A DNA stretch of 64,000 bases from a virus (IMGVR_UViG_3300036804_000165:1-64000); one strand, 5' to 3'; positions 1 through 6,998 are shown, numbered from the stretch's first letter. The notes: generated from the sequence alone by a model not told the origin. Program-made: numbers and translations.

Positions 1-443
1 TTGAAATTTTTCCGCGAGCGGCTCAGGGCTGCGTCCAGGCGTCGATCCTACCTACGGTTGCACTAATGGGCGTCGGTTGCGGAGGTGTCATTTCGGGGAC
101 AATAGGGTTGTGTCGTGTTAAACGATACGATGCACGCGCAACGTGCAGTGAGAGGCGGCTTAACATAATAATGAATTATGCGTTCTATCTACAGTTGCAG
201 CCGACGTCAGCGGGCAGGCGGATCGATCGTTACACTTTAGCGCAACGGAACGCGCTTCCCCATAACTGATATCGTTTCGCACGATACGATGCGAGCGGGC
301 GCGGACTAGTCCTTTCCCGCCTTCCTGCCCGCCTCCTCAATGTGCGTCTTGTGCAGAATGACAACGTTCATTCGGCAAAATGATTGATCCCTTTCCCGAT
401 TGATAGGCTGTAAGTGATTGATCTTTAAGGTGAATAAATGTGA

Positions 444-472
444 TTAGCTTCTGTGCGTAAAGCACACATAAT
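444..472 (+). promoter_or_regulatory. Candidate promoter with operator in the spacer
   Basis: TTAGCT (444-449), a 17-base spacer and CATAAT (467-472). The spacer is almost filled by the palindrome TGTGCGTAAAGCACA (452-466), one of the dispersed operator-like sites. The -35 is weak and the -10 is good. No gene starts for about 680 bases downstream. Confidence 0.45.
452..466. promoter_or_regulatory. Operator-like palindrome, copy 1
   Basis: TGTGCGTAAAGCACA fits the TGTGC-N5-GCACA pattern seen at the repressor region and early promoter. A CI- or Cro-type repressor is the likely binder (inference). Confidence 0.6.
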
Positions 473-1073
473 ACGTGAGGCTAATGAGTAAGTGACTAAC
501 GGATGAGGCGCCTAGCCTTCCTGCCTCTTCCGCGCTCTTTGAAAATCGCATCCGTCCCTTTGTCGCGTCTGATCGCAGTCGCGCGCAAGGCTTCGCATCA
601 CGCGCTAGGCAGGTTCCTAAGCCTGCCTGAGTGCATGACGATACGAAGCTAGGCGAGTGAAGCGTGATCGTCTTAGGCGCCTCCTAGCCTCTTCAAGAGG
701 CAGGCAGCAAGTGAACCTCATCGTGCATTGGATAGCGTTAGAGGCAGCATGTTGCGGATGCAACGCGCGACAAGGGGAAGTATCGATCGATCTTTGACAA
801 GTAAATAGGCTATGACGTTATGAAACACTAGCAAGCTATGCTGTGTGTTTCCTATGACGTCGCATGTATTGATACGCGCTTGACTATGCGGAACGAAGTA
901 GCAAGGGAACGGATTGCCTGATAAGGCAGGGATTGCGAAGGCAGAAACATAGAATAGCGCAAGTCAATTCATGAATTAGGTGTGTCCTCCTCTGAAATAT
1001 CCTAAGCATATCGAAAGGACACGTAAGCAATTCGTGACGCGTTCATGTCCAATTGCTTGCGCTGTTCTTTCGA

Positions 1074-1144
1074 CCTGCTAGGGAAACACCTAGTAGGCGA
1101 TGCGCGCATGTGCGTTCATCGCAAGCCTACAATCAGAGGACACC
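1074..1144 (+). promoter_or_regulatory. Hairpin/SD leader module 1
   Basis: Two overlapping hairpins, 1074-1097 (CCTGCTAGG with CCTAGTAGG) and 1094-1130 (GTAGGCGATG with CATCGC..GCCTAC), share bases 1094-1097 and so exclude each other. CAGAGGACACC follows at 1134-1144, four bases before the ATG of the 1149 gene. Confidence 0.7.
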
Positions 1145-1148
1145 TACG

Positions 1149-1610
1149 ATGGCAAAAGATATCAAGAATGCTGCTCCCCGTACTCAGGTCTATGTTCGCG
1201 CGTTGACGCGTGCGAAAGGCGCGACTGCGACGGAATTGAAACAGGCAGTGATTGACGCGAACCTCCCTCGTCGAGCGGAGGCGAAGAACGTCGCGACGAT
1301 GACGCAATTCACGTCGCACAATTCGTACAGCCTCACGCTGCTTGCAGCGACGTTCGGATATGCGTTCCTCGCAGTTGATAACCTCAAGTCCGATCGGACG
1401 TATTTCTTCCGTTCGCCGAAGAACGCGGAATTTTTCGATCGGATGATTGCGGAACAGGCGGAAGAGGAGCGCAACGCGAAGGCGGAACGTGAGGCTGCGA
1501 AGGCTGCGAAGCAGGCTGCGAAGGCGGAGCGCGATGCGCGCAAGGCTTCCAAGGCTGCGACACCTCCGAAGGCTTCCAAGGCTGCGGAAGGCGAGCGCGC
1601 GAGCGTCTAA
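1149..1610 (+). CDS. Small DNA-binding-like protein with Lys/Ala tail
   Basis: 153 residues. The ATG at 1149 is chosen because the CAGAGGACACC leader ends just before it. Residues about 15-90 look like a winged helix of the DUF3489 kind (GATATELKQAV, then FTSHNSYSLTLLAATFG and a wing). Residues about 100-153 are almost only Ala, Lys, Glu and Arg: a long charged helix able to bind nucleic acid. First gene of the left cassette array and followed by a hairpin module. DNA binding is inferred from family resemblance and charge. The 7301 gene is a related design. Confidence 0.7.
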   Translation: MAKDIKNAAPRTQVYVRALTRAKGATATELKQAVIDANLPRRAEAKNVATMTQFTSHNSYSLTLLAATFGYAFLAVDNLKSDRTYFFRSPKNAEFFDRMIAEQAEEERNAKAEREAAKAAKQAAKAERDARKASKAATPPKASKAAEGERASV

Positions 1611-1632
1611 CACTCGCTCGCGATAAGCGGAC

Positions 1633-1708
1633 TAAAGCAGGCGGAACGCGCAAGCGTTTGCCTGTTTTAGCCTCCTTATCTGACGATATGGAGCGATCAG
1701 AGGACACC
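1633..1708 (+). promoter_or_regulatory. Hairpin/SD leader module 2
   Basis: Hairpin 1633-1669 pairs TAAAGCAGGC with GCCTGTTTTA. TCAGAGGACACC ends at 1708, four bases before the ATG at 1713. Confidence 0.75.
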
Positions 1709-1712
1709 TTAA

Positions 1713-1982
1713 ATGACCGATCAAATGCACGATGTCACCATCTTACAGGTGAATGCACATCGAGCCAAAGTCTTCGTCAACACCGTCTATGTCGGAAAAA
1801 TCCGCATTGACGCCGACCAATCGCGCATCTTGTTTCGTTCGTCACGAGACGCATGGAACCGTGCGATCTACGAGATCGATCCCGAGACCGACATCGCCAA
1901 TCTCGCTGACAACCAACTGGATGTTTTCATCCAAGAGGCGATCAAGGCTTACCACCGGTACTACGCTCCCAAGCGCGCTTAG
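1713..1982 (+). CDS. Unknown small phage protein, 89 aa
   Basis: 89 residues; ATG four bases after the TCAGAGGACACC leader. The chain starts with a beta-like stretch (VTILQVNAHRAKVFVNTVYVGKIRID) and ends in a helix rich in aromatic and basic residues. No signal peptide or membrane segment. I do not recognise the family. Lies alone between two hairpin modules, so it is probably its own translation unit. Confidence 0.7.
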   Translation: MTDQMHDVTILQVNAHRAKVFVNTVYVGKIRIDADQSRILFRSSRDAWNRAIYEIDPETDIANLADNQLDVFIQEAIKAYHRYYAPKRA

Positions 1983-1986
1983 CGTA

Positions 1987-2067
1987 CTGAACCAGGCGGA
2001 AGGCTCCCAGTCTTTGCCTGATTCAGCCTGCTAATCCCAGGACTTACCCCATCCTTCAGAGGACACC
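1987..2067 (+). promoter_or_regulatory. Hairpin/SD leader module 3
   Basis: Hairpin 1987-2026 (CTGAACCAGGC with GCCTGATTCAG), small second hairpin CCTG..CAGG (2027-2041), then TCAGAGGACACC ending at 2067. Confidence 0.75.
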
Positions 2068-2072
2068 GAACA

Positions 2073-2231
2073 ATGAGAACCGCCCTTTTCGCGCTCGTCT
2101 TTGCGGTCGCGATTGCGCTGGTGTTTGCGAGCGCGTTGCTCGCGACCGACCAGCGTTCATCCGGATTGATCTGCATGGACCAGCACACGACCGATGGAGC
2201 GTGCCACCGCCTCGTGCGCGGAACGCTCTAG
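2073..2231 (+). CDS. Tiny membrane-anchored protein, 52 aa
   Basis: 52 residues. ATG at 2073 is five bases after CAGAGGACACC. Residues 3-23 are one hydrophobic segment (ALFALVFAVAIALVFASALLA), a signal anchor or uncleaved signal peptide. The short remainder holds two cysteines (LICMD and GACHR) that could pair outside the cytoplasm. Family not recognised. Placement in its own cassette between hairpin modules supports a real gene despite its size. Confidence 0.6.
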   Translation: MRTALFALVFAVAIALVFASALLATDQRSSGLICMDQHTTDGACHRLVRGTL

Positions 2232-2243
2232 CGATTGACAGAC

Positions 2244-2322
2244 CAAAGCAGGCGGAAGGCCCAGCCTTTGCCTGCTTTAGCCTGCCGACCATCGCAGGAC
2301 CCCAGCCTTTTCAGAGGACACC
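2244..2322 (+). promoter_or_regulatory. Hairpin/SD leader module 4
   Basis: Perfect 9-bp stem AAAGCAGGC (2245-2253) with GCCTGCTTT (2270-2278), extended inside by AAGGC/GCCTT. Second hairpin CCTGC..GCAGG (2281-2298). TCAGAGGACACC at 2311-2322. Confidence 0.8.
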
Positions 2323-2327
2323 AGACA

Positions 2328-2672
2328 ATGCCAACCACGACGATTATTGACTATCGCGCCGTTCCGCGCGCGTCGCGTGCAAAGCCGACCTACGCGCTTT
2401 GCACCGATAGCGAACAGAGCCGCTTTCTGACAACCGAGAACAAATGGCGGCTCGCGCCCAACGCGAAAATCCGCCTGTTCGCCAGCCGCGCCGCCATCGA
2501 TGCGTTCGTCCGCTCGCCGGAGGCCGTCCCCGCCATCTATGCGCTGAACCGCGCCTTTCCCGATGTAGGGACGATGCCGATACAGTTTACGCCGCCTGCC
2601 CCTCGCGCCGATCTGCGAGGCGCCACCAAGGTTACGCCGAGCTATTCGCTGCGCTCGTTCGAACGCCGATAA
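2328..2672 (+). CDS. Unknown phage protein, 114 aa
   Basis: 114 residues from the ATG at 2328, five bases after the leader. Basic and rich in Ala, Arg and Pro. The middle part reads like a small mixed alpha/beta fold (TENKWRLAPNAKIRLFASRAAIDAFV). No cysteine cluster or membrane segment. Family not recognised. Single-gene cassette flanked by modules 4 and 5. Confidence 0.65.
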   Translation: MPTTTIIDYRAVPRASRAKPTYALCTDSEQSRFLTTENKWRLAPNAKIRLFASRAAIDAFVRSPEAVPAIYALNRAFPDVGTMPIQFTPPAPRADLRGATKVTPSYSLRSFERR

Positions 2673-2677
2673 GCATA

Positions 2678-2762
2678 CGGAAGCAGCGCCGATCGCCATG
2701 TCGCCGCTGTTTCCGCCTGCCAATCCGCAGGCGATCGAAGACCGATCGAATCAGAGGACACC
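2678..2762 (+). promoter_or_regulatory. Hairpin/SD leader module 5
   Basis: Stem CGGAAGCAGCG with CGCTGTTTCCG (2678-2715). Second hairpin CCTGC..GCAGG (2716-2731). TCAGAGGACACC at 2751-2762. Confidence 0.8.
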
Positions 2763-2765
2763 GAC

Positions 2766-3086
2766 ATGACGATCTACACCATATCGATGACTGACCATTT
2801 CGATGCGTCAGGAACCGATGGAGGCTTCCCGTATATCGCTTTGACCGTTTCCCATGAAGGGAAGCCCCAGACCGACATACGGATCGACTTTGAGACCGAT
2901 GGAAAGCCGGCGATCTTGAAGGCGACCAATCGCCGATCGCCGATTGATTTCTATCCCATCGGCTTCAGCAGTCACTTGGATCTCGCGTGCGCCGCCTGGA
3001 CGTTCATTCAGACCGCGCACGATAGGACCGACAACGAGCAGTATTCCGAGCTTTTCGAGGTTGCCGATTTGCTCTGGACCACATGA
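2766..3086 (+). CDS. Unknown acidic phage protein, 106 aa
   Basis: 106 residues, ATG three bases after the leader. An acidic chain with alternating beta-like stretches (FPYIALTVSHEGKPQTDIRIDF) and a C-terminal helix. No motif I can name. Own cassette; the next module has only the second hairpin. Confidence 0.65.
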   Translation: MTIYTISMTDHFDASGTDGGFPYIALTVSHEGKPQTDIRIDFETDGKPAILKATNRRSPIDFYPIGFSSHLDLACAAWTFIQTAHDRTDNEQYSELFEVADLLWTT

Positions 3087-3092
3087 CAGCCG

Positions 3093-3134
3093 CCTGCCAA
3101 TCCCGCAGGAAACCCCAACCAATCAGAGGACACC
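3093..3134 (+). promoter_or_regulatory. Hairpin/SD leader module 6, short form
   Basis: Only the small hairpin CCTGC..GCAGG (3093-3109) precedes TCAGAGGACACC (3123-3134). The large hairpin is missing, so the two parts are separable. Confidence 0.65.
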
Positions 3135-3138
3135 GCAA

Positions 3139-3267
3139 ATGCAGCATTCCGGCACCATCCTGCTCGTCGCCCTGGGCCTGCTCGCCTGGGTCTACATCGG
3201 GCGCGAAGCCGTCCGCTTCAACGATCTGCTGACCGAGACGATCGCTCATACCGTCGTTTCGCGCTGA
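3139..3267 (+). CDS. Tiny membrane protein, 42 aa
   Basis: 42 residues; ATG at 3139 four bases after the leader. Residues 5-20 (GTILLVALGLLAWVYI) form one membrane segment, followed by a short polar tail. No family recognised. Being the only open frame between two leader modules, in the right place for the SD, is the main support. Confidence 0.55.
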   Translation: MQHSGTILLVALGLLAWVYIGREAVRFNDLLTETIAHTVVSR

Positions 3268-3272
3268 CCATA

Positions 3273-3357
3273 CCGAAGCCGCGCGCGCATCCCCCGATGC
3301 GTGTCGCCGCTTCGGCCTGGCTAGCACCAGGGCAATAACGACCACTCAGAGGACACC
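3273..3357 (+). promoter_or_regulatory. Hairpin/SD leader module 7
   Basis: CCGAAGC with GCTTCGG (3273-3315), CCTGG..CCAGG (3316-3331), TCAGAGGACACC (3346-3357). Confidence 0.8.
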
Positions 3358-3365
3358 AAATTCCC

Positions 3366-3650
3366 ATGACACCACCCGAAATCATCATCCCGATGCTGAG
3401 CGCCAATGGCACGCCCGGCACCGCGCTGCTGGACGGCTACATCAATGCCATGGATGCGTTGCGCAAGGCCCGATCGGCGATGGACGAGACCGCGCCGCAC
3501 GGGCGGGATTATCCGACGACCGATATCCTGCAAATGGCGACCACGCATCACCGTATCCGCCTGGGCATGATCGACCAGATCATCGACGATTTCTACAAGA
3601 TCGGCCTCGCCGTAGGGGCCGAAACGCGCAAGCGCCGCCGCCAGCCGTGA
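3366..3650 (+). CDS. Unknown helical phage protein, 94 aa
   Basis: 94 residues from ATG 3366, eight bases after the leader. Mostly helical: a Pro-rich start, then two amphipathic helices (LLDGYINAMDALRKARSAMDE and HHRIRLGMIDQIIDDFYKIG) and a basic end. No catalytic motif visible. Single-gene cassette. Confidence 0.65.
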   Translation: MTPPEIIIPMLSANGTPGTALLDGYINAMDALRKARSAMDETAPHGRDYPTTDILQMATTHHRIRLGMIDQIIDDFYKIGLAVGAETRKRRRQP

Positions 3651-3732
3651 CCGAAGCAGCCCCGATCCTGCGGGATTGGGCGCTGTTTCGGCCTGGGCTT
3701 TCCAGGCAATCACCACCCACTCAGAGGACACC
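3651..3732 (+). promoter_or_regulatory. Hairpin/SD leader module 8
   Basis: CCGAAGCAGC (3651-3660) with GCTGTTTCGG (3682-3691); CCTGGgctttCCAGG (3692-3706); TCAGAGGACACC (3721-3732). This is the most typical copy. Confidence 0.85.
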
Positions 3733-3735
3733 GAA

Positions 3736-3879
3736 ATGAAACGCATCATTCTGGCTTGCTGCCTGCTGCTCGCCGCTTGCGACGATGGCAAGCCGATCCA
3801 CGGCATCAGCGGACCGAAAACCTCGCTGCTCAACATGGCGACCATCCATTGTTGCCTCTACGGCAACGGTCGTCGCTGA
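3736..3879 (+). CDS. Small predicted lipoprotein, 47 aa
   Basis: 47 residues. The start MKRIILACCLLLAAC is a lipoprotein signal peptide with lipobox LAAC and the lipidated Cys at residue 15. The mature part is about 33 residues. A phage lipoprotein of this size could be a superinfection-exclusion factor or a small spanin (speculation). ATG three bases after the leader; own cassette. Confidence 0.6.
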   Translation: MKRIILACCLLLAACDDGKPIHGISGPKTSLLNMATIHCCLYGNGRR

Positions 3880-3891
3880 TCGAAGCGCTGA

Positions 3892-3968
3892 CCGAAACAG
3901 CCCCATCCTCGGCGGATGGCGGCTGCTTCGGCCTGGGCTTTCCAGGGGACCAACCTTCAGAGGACACC
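3892..3968 (+). promoter_or_regulatory. Hairpin/SD leader module 9
   Basis: CCGAAACAGCC with GGCTGCTTCGG (3892-3931), CCTGGgctttCCAGG (3932-3946), TCAGAGGACACC (3957-3968). Confidence 0.85.
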
Positions 3969-3972
3969 AATC

Positions 3973-4224
3973 ATGCAAACACCACAGAAACGCGCCCGCG
4001 AGCCGGTCTACTGGATCGGCAACCCGGTCGCGTGCGACCTGTGCAGAAAGCCGTTCGGCGAGGCGGTCGGCGTCAAGATCGTCGATGGCCGGCTCGCCGT
4101 GACCGGATCGTGGGGCATTCTCGACCTGGGATGCCATCGCACGCACGGCGTCGGCGTCGGCACGGGCAAGGGCCAGGTCTACGAGCGGCAAACCGATGGC
4201 CGCTGGCTCAAAGTCGAGGGCTGA
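3973..4224 (+). CDS. Putative zinc-binding small protein
   Basis: 83 residues. CDLC (residues about 20-23) and a later LGCH look like the two halves of a small zinc site. The ending GVGTGKGQVYERQ..GRWLKVEG matches a phage small-protein family I have seen, whose function is unknown to me. ATG four bases after the leader. The next gene starts three bases after its stop, so the two form a pair. Confidence 0.7.
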   Translation: MQTPQKRAREPVYWIGNPVACDLCRKPFGEAVGVKIVDGRLAVTGSWGILDLGCHRTHGVGVGTGKGQVYERQTDGRWLKVEG

Positions 4225-4227
4225 GCG

Positions 4228-4425
4228 ATGGCGCAATATTACCATCCGCTCGACCCCGACTGCCCGGTCGTCGCCAAATTCTCGACCGATCTGACCGACG
4301 ATCCCATGACCGAGGCGATGGGTGCGCCCGTCGATGACATCATGGCGGGTTTCGCGCGCAAGCATCGGGTCAACTGCGAACGCTGCCAGCGGTACGGGGC
4401 GGCGAATATCGAAGTGAGGGACTGA
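4228..4425 (+). CDS. Unknown small protein with a CxxC pair, 65 aa
   Basis: 65 residues, beginning three bases after the previous stop and translated from the same cassette. A CERC pair lies near the C-terminus (residues about 50-53) and a lone Cys near residue 12. Could bind a metal together with a partner. Family not recognised. No CAGAGGACACC of its own, as expected for an internal cassette gene. Confidence 0.65.
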   Translation: MAQYYHPLDPDCPVVAKFSTDLTDDPMTEAMGAPVDDIMAGFARKHRVNCERCQRYGAANIEVRD

Positions 4426-4432
4426 CCGCCGG

Positions 4433-4505
4433 ACCGAAGCAGCCCACCCAGCGATGGGTGCGGCTGTTTCGGCCTCGCGATCGTGCGGGGCACTCAGAGG
4501 ACACC
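4433..4505 (+). promoter_or_regulatory. Hairpin/SD leader module 10
   Basis: CCGAAGCAGC with GCTGTTTCGG (4433-4472), inner stem CACCCA/TGGGTG, second hairpin CCtCGC..GCGgGG (4473-4490), TCAGAGGACACC (4494-4505). Confidence 0.8.
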
Positions 4506-4508
4506 ATA

Positions 4509-4832
4509 ATGATCACCATGACCCTGTTCAGCGCGGCTAGAACCGCGCTGGTCAATGCCAACGGCCGCGATCTGCCGATCGTCATGCTGGCGAGCATCGA
4601 TGCGTTCATCTTCGGCGTGGTCAAGGATACTCCGCAGAATCGGCTGATCAAGCCCGGCGGGATCCATGACACGCGACCGGAGCGGTATGTGCCGTTCTCC
4701 ATGCGATCGACGGGCGGCGCGGCGGTGATGTGGGACGATCGCGGCGATAACGATCCAACCCAAGCGATGCAGGAGATCGCCGATTTGATCGGCTGCATCG
4801 CGCGCGATGGCCGCGTCGATCCGCACCCATGA
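4509..4832 (+). CDS. Unknown phage protein, 107 aa
   Basis: 107 residues from ATG 4509, three bases after the leader. Mixed alpha/beta composition, with a hydrophobic helix (LPIVMLASIDAFIFGVV) that is not long enough to be a clear membrane span. A glycine-rich loop (TGGAAVMWDDRGD) follows. Ends with ATGA overlapping the next start. No family recognised. Confidence 0.65.
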   Translation: MITMTLFSAARTALVNANGRDLPIVMLASIDAFIFGVVKDTPQNRLIKPGGIHDTRPERYVPFSMRSTGGAAVMWDDRGDNDPTQAMQEIADLIGCIARDGRVDPHP

Positions 4833-5050
4833 AGACCGGACAGACGCTCTGGTGGATAATCGAGCATGCCACCGAGGGCGCGTTCCTCGGCTACGCGCGA
4901 CAGCGCCGCACCCGCGAGATGGCGCCGCTGTTTCGTCGCGCCGATGATCGCAAACCGGCGATGCTGTTCGGCTCGATTGCCGCCGCCGCCGAGGAACTGC
5001 AGTACATCACCGTCGATGAGCGGGACTATCAAATCGTGCCGCTCCGATAG
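4829..5050 (+). CDS. Unknown small protein, 73 aa
   Basis: 73 residues, overlapping the previous gene by the four bases ATGA, so translation is probably coupled. Basic N-terminal half, then an Ala-rich helix (MLFGSIAAAAEELQYIT). No recognised domain. Confidence 0.65.
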   Translation: MKTGQTLWWIIEHATEGAFLGYARQRRTREMAPLFRRADDRKPAMLFGSIAAAAEELQYITVDERDYQIVPLR

Positions 5051-5055
5051 CCGGA

Positions 5056-5132
5056 CCGAAGCAGCGCCATCCGCGAGGGTGCCGCTGTTTCGGCCTCGCC
5101 GTCGCTCAAGACGCCGAGGCTCAGAGGACATC
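5056..5132 (+). promoter_or_regulatory. Hairpin/SD leader module 11, variant motif
   Basis: CCGAAGCAGC with GCTGTTTCGG (5056-5093), second hairpin GCCTCG..CGAGGC (5093-5120), then TCAGAGGACATC (5121-5132), one base off the usual motif. Confidence 0.75.
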
Positions 5133-5136
5133 GACC

Positions 5137-5502
5137 ATGACCAAAACCACAGAGCCGCCGCGCTTGACCTCGCTCAGCAGCTTGGTGCGCGAGATCGCGG
5201 TGCCGGGGGAGTTGGCCTTCGCGTTCGCCACCGATCGTGTCGAACTGCTCAGGCTGATCAAGCCGAAGCCGCTCGACGCGAGCCAATCCGCCAAACTCTA
5301 CGAGATCATCGGCGTGCTGATGGAGACCAACCAGGCATTGCGCAACTACGCCGCAAGGATGACCGTGCTGGCGGAAGACCTGGGCGGCAGCATCGAAGAA
5401 ATCATCGCCGCCCAGGTGGATATCAACGAGACCGCCGCGCACGCCAAGAAGGCAACGGCGCAAGTCAAGCGCCTCGCCAGCTTTCGCGACGCCGAGGATT
5501 GA
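5137..5502 (+). CDS. Unknown helical/coiled-coil protein, 121 aa
   Basis: 121 residues. Nearly all helix, with heptad-like spacing in the second half (IGVLMETNQALRNYAARMTV and AAQVDINETAAHAKKATAQV), suggesting a coiled coil of about 70 residues. No membrane segment or cysteine. Single-gene cassette, ATG four bases after the leader. Confidence 0.65.
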   Translation: MTKTTEPPRLTSLSSLVREIAVPGELAFAFATDRVELLRLIKPKPLDASQSAKLYEIIGVLMETNQALRNYAARMTVLAEDLGGSIEEIIAAQVDINETAAHAKKATAQVKRLASFRDAED

Positions 5503-5510
5503 GCCGCTGA

Positions 5511-5587
5511 CCGAAGGCGCCCCCGTCGCAGGAGGGGCGGCGCTTTCGGCCTGGGGCTTCGCCCAGGACACCACCAGAGGACAACAC
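5511..5587 (+). promoter_or_regulatory. Hairpin/SD leader module 12, variant motif
   Basis: CCGAAGGCGCC with GGCGCTTTCGG (5511-5549), CCTGGGgcttcgCCCAGG (5550-5567), then CAGAGGACAACAC (from 5575), a variant of the SD motif. Confidence 0.8.
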
Positions 5588-5588
5588 A

Positions 5589-5855
5589 ATGGCACTCGAA
5601 CTGGGCGCTTTGCGTAAAGCGCTGATTAACGCCGGAGCCGATACGACAATGGCGGAAACCGCGTCGGAAGAGGTCGCCGGTTATGAGAACCGTCTGACCC
5701 GGCAGACGACGATGGTGCAGGCCATGCTCGCGATCGGCCTGATGATGCTCGCCAGCCAGGGCGCACTCTGGCTGGAGATCGGCAAGCTCGACGGCTCGAT
5801 GGTCGCCTTGAATACCAAGGTCGATCTGATCGCCCGCGCCGTGAACGCTCACTAA
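5589..5855 (+). CDS. Small single-span membrane protein, 88 aa
   Basis: 88 residues. About 40 polar residues, then one membrane helix at about 48-65 (MLAIGLMMLASQGALWL) and a short amphipathic tail resembling coiled-coil membrane proteins (DGSMVALNTKVDLIARAVN). Inner-membrane location is likely. Function unknown; a role at the host membrane in lysogeny or lysis timing is only a guess. ATG is two bases after the motif. Confidence 0.65.
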   Translation: MALELGALRKALINAGADTTMAETASEEVAGYENRLTRQTTMVQAMLAIGLMMLASQGALWLEIGKLDGSMVALNTKVDLIARAVNAH

Positions 5856-5869
5856 TCCGCCAATCCATA

Positions 5870-5962
5870 CCGCAACGGCTGGCGCGCGCCTCGCGAGGGG
5901 CGCGCGTTTGCTGTTTCGGCCTGGATTTGCAATGACCTGCCAGGGGGCAAACAGAGGACACC
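5870..5962 (+). promoter_or_regulatory. Hairpin/SD leader module 13
   Basis: A less regular large hairpin (5870-5919) built on GGCGCGCG/CGCGCGTT, second hairpin CCTGG..CCAGG (5920-5944), CAGAGGACACC (5952-5962). Confidence 0.7.
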
Positions 5963-5968
5963 ATAACA

Positions 5969-6202
5969 ATGAAACTGGACTTAACCCGCTGCGAAGCCGC
6001 GGCCTGGGTCGAAGCCGAGATGACGATCGTCACCAACGGCGTCGATCCCGGTGCGCGGCTGCAAATGGCGCGGGGAACTTTGGCAGCGTGCCGGCAAGCA
6101 CCGGACGTCGCGGCCCTCATGCCTCATGCGATCGCCGCCTGCCTGCTGCTGATCGCCCGCCTCGAAGCGACCGAGGATCGACTGAAATCCGCCGCCGACT
6201 AA
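5969..6202 (+). CDS. Unknown small helical protein, 77 aa
   Basis: 77 residues, helical and Ala-rich, with three cysteines that form no close cluster. A central hydrophobic helix (IAACLLLIARLEAT) is probably a buried rather than a membrane helix. ATG six bases after the leader. Family not recognised. Confidence 0.6.
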   Translation: MKLDLTRCEAAAWVEAEMTIVTNGVDPGARLQMARGTLAACRQAPDVAALMPHAIAACLLLIARLEATEDRLKSAAD

Positions 6203-6209
6203 CCGCATA

Positions 6210-6295
6210 CCGAGGCATCGCCACGGTCTTTCGAGATCGTGCCGATGTCTCGGCCTGGGTTAGCTACACCGCCACCAGGGGCATCAGAGGACACC
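6210..6295 (+). promoter_or_regulatory. Hairpin/SD leader module 14
   Basis: CCGAGGCATCG with CGATGTCTCGG (6210-6253). Stem bases differ from other copies on both sides. Second hairpin CCTGG..CCAGG (6254-6279), TCAGAGGACACC (6284-6295). Confidence 0.8.
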
Positions 6296-6300
6296 AACAC

Positions 6301-6597
6301 ATGAAGCACAACAAAACGCCCGGCGGCACGCCGCTGGGCGTCATCAGTGCGCTCGTCGCCGACGCGCGCACGCCGGGTCAACCCGGCATCCCCGAGCAAG
6401 CGGTCAAGGCGCCGGTTCCCACGCCGCCGCCACGATCGATGAGCATCATCGTGACCGTCCTGACGTTCGTGGGATTGCTGTCGCTGTACCTGGGCCTGCT
6501 GGCGATGACCGGTGGGCTGCACGATTATCGCTCACCCGATGACGACCGGCCAATGGCTCAGAGCCAAGCACCGCTCAATATCGTCACGAGCCGCTAA
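6301..6597 (+). CDS. Small single-span membrane protein, 98 aa
   Basis: 98 residues from ATG 6301. A Pro/Ala-rich polar N-terminal part of about 45 residues, one membrane helix at about 48-67 (IIVTVLTFVGLLSLYLGLLA), then about 30 polar residues. Function unknown. Single-gene cassette. The 6203-6300 gap upstream is wholly taken up by the leader module. Confidence 0.6.
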   Translation: MKHNKTPGGTPLGVISALVADARTPGQPGIPEQAVKAPVPTPPPRSMSIIVTVLTFVGLLSLYLGLLAMTGGLHDYRSPDDDRPMAQSQAPLNIVTSR

Positions 6598-6612
6598 GCA
6601 CCGAACCATTGA

Positions 6613-6693
6613 CGACAGCGCTGCCCGAGCCGTTCGGGAGCGCTTTCGCCTTGGGTTCGCCTGGGGACAATCGAAACCTTTTCAGAGGACACC
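6613..6693 (+). promoter_or_regulatory. Hairpin/SD leader module 15
   Basis: Large hairpin CGACAGCGCT with AGCGCTTTCG (6613-6648), enclosing GCCCGA/TCGGG. TCAGAGGACACC (6682-6693). Nearly the same DNA as module 16, with paired changes in the stem. Confidence 0.85.
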
Positions 6694-6698
6694 AACCC

Positions 6699-6998
6699 AT
6701 GACAGAACAAGAACTGATCGTCGGCGCGCGGGTGCGGCTGATCCGCGACGTGTGCGGCGGTGGCGGCGCAGGCACGATCATTGACACGATCAAGGCGGGC
6801 GAGACCGCTGAGATCGTGGCGATCGACCTGGATGCCGCTATTCAGACTGGCGATGCGGCAGTCGTCGTGCGCTTCGACAACCACCTCGAAACCCTGGATG
6901 ACTGGGAAAACACGCTCAATGTTGGCCTCGACCGCGACGTCATGGACTGGGATGCCACGATCGATGATTTCGAAGTGGAGCGGGGCTTCGGGCAATGA
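6699..6998 (+). CDS. SH3-like beta protein, 99 aa
   Basis: 99 residues. The opening IVGARVRLIRDV..AGTIIDTIKAGE and the later VVVRFDNH have the strand-turn pattern of small SH3/KOW-like barrels, usually protein- or RNA-binding. The C-terminal third is acidic. Overlaps the next gene by ATGA, so the two are coupled. The SH3-like call is from pattern only. Confidence 0.65.
   Translation: MTEQELIVGARVRLIRDVCGGGGAGTIIDTIKAGETAEIVAIDLDAAIQTGDAAVVVRFDNHLETLDDWENTLNVGLDRDVMDWDATIDDFEVERGFGQ

Larger units (their letters stand above)
1..1148. other. Structured AT-richer non-coding region
   Basis: No convincing gene in 1.1 kb. Base composition is visibly lower in GC than the rest. Short motifs recur: ACGATACGA at about 122, 291 and 638; GATTGAT at about 383, 399 and 416; CTATGACGT at about 810 and 853. 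Long-range complementarity joins GAGGCGCCTA (about 505) with TAGGCGCCTC (about 675), and CCTGCCTCTT (about 520) with AAGAGGCAGG (about 695). Local hairpins include AAGCAATT (1025-1032) with AATTGCTT (1051-1058). It may be a structured RNA, a control region or part of an origin; the sequence does not decide. Confidence 0.5.

Noticed and set aside
66-269. 67-codon open frame in the left non-coding region
   Set aside because: No SD, composition like random translation, and the surrounding DNA has no coding bias; the CAGAGGACACC leader used by all neighbours is missing.
794-822. TTGACA at 794-799 as a consensus promoter
   Set aside because: At 17 or 18 bases there is only GTTATG or TTATGA, a poor -10; kept only as a weak possibility.
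975-1000. Minus-strand CAGAGGAGGACAC followed by ATG AAT TGA (a two-codon minigene)
   Set aside because: The motif is imperfect and a two-codon frame can arise by chance; no minus-strand gene or promoter is associated.
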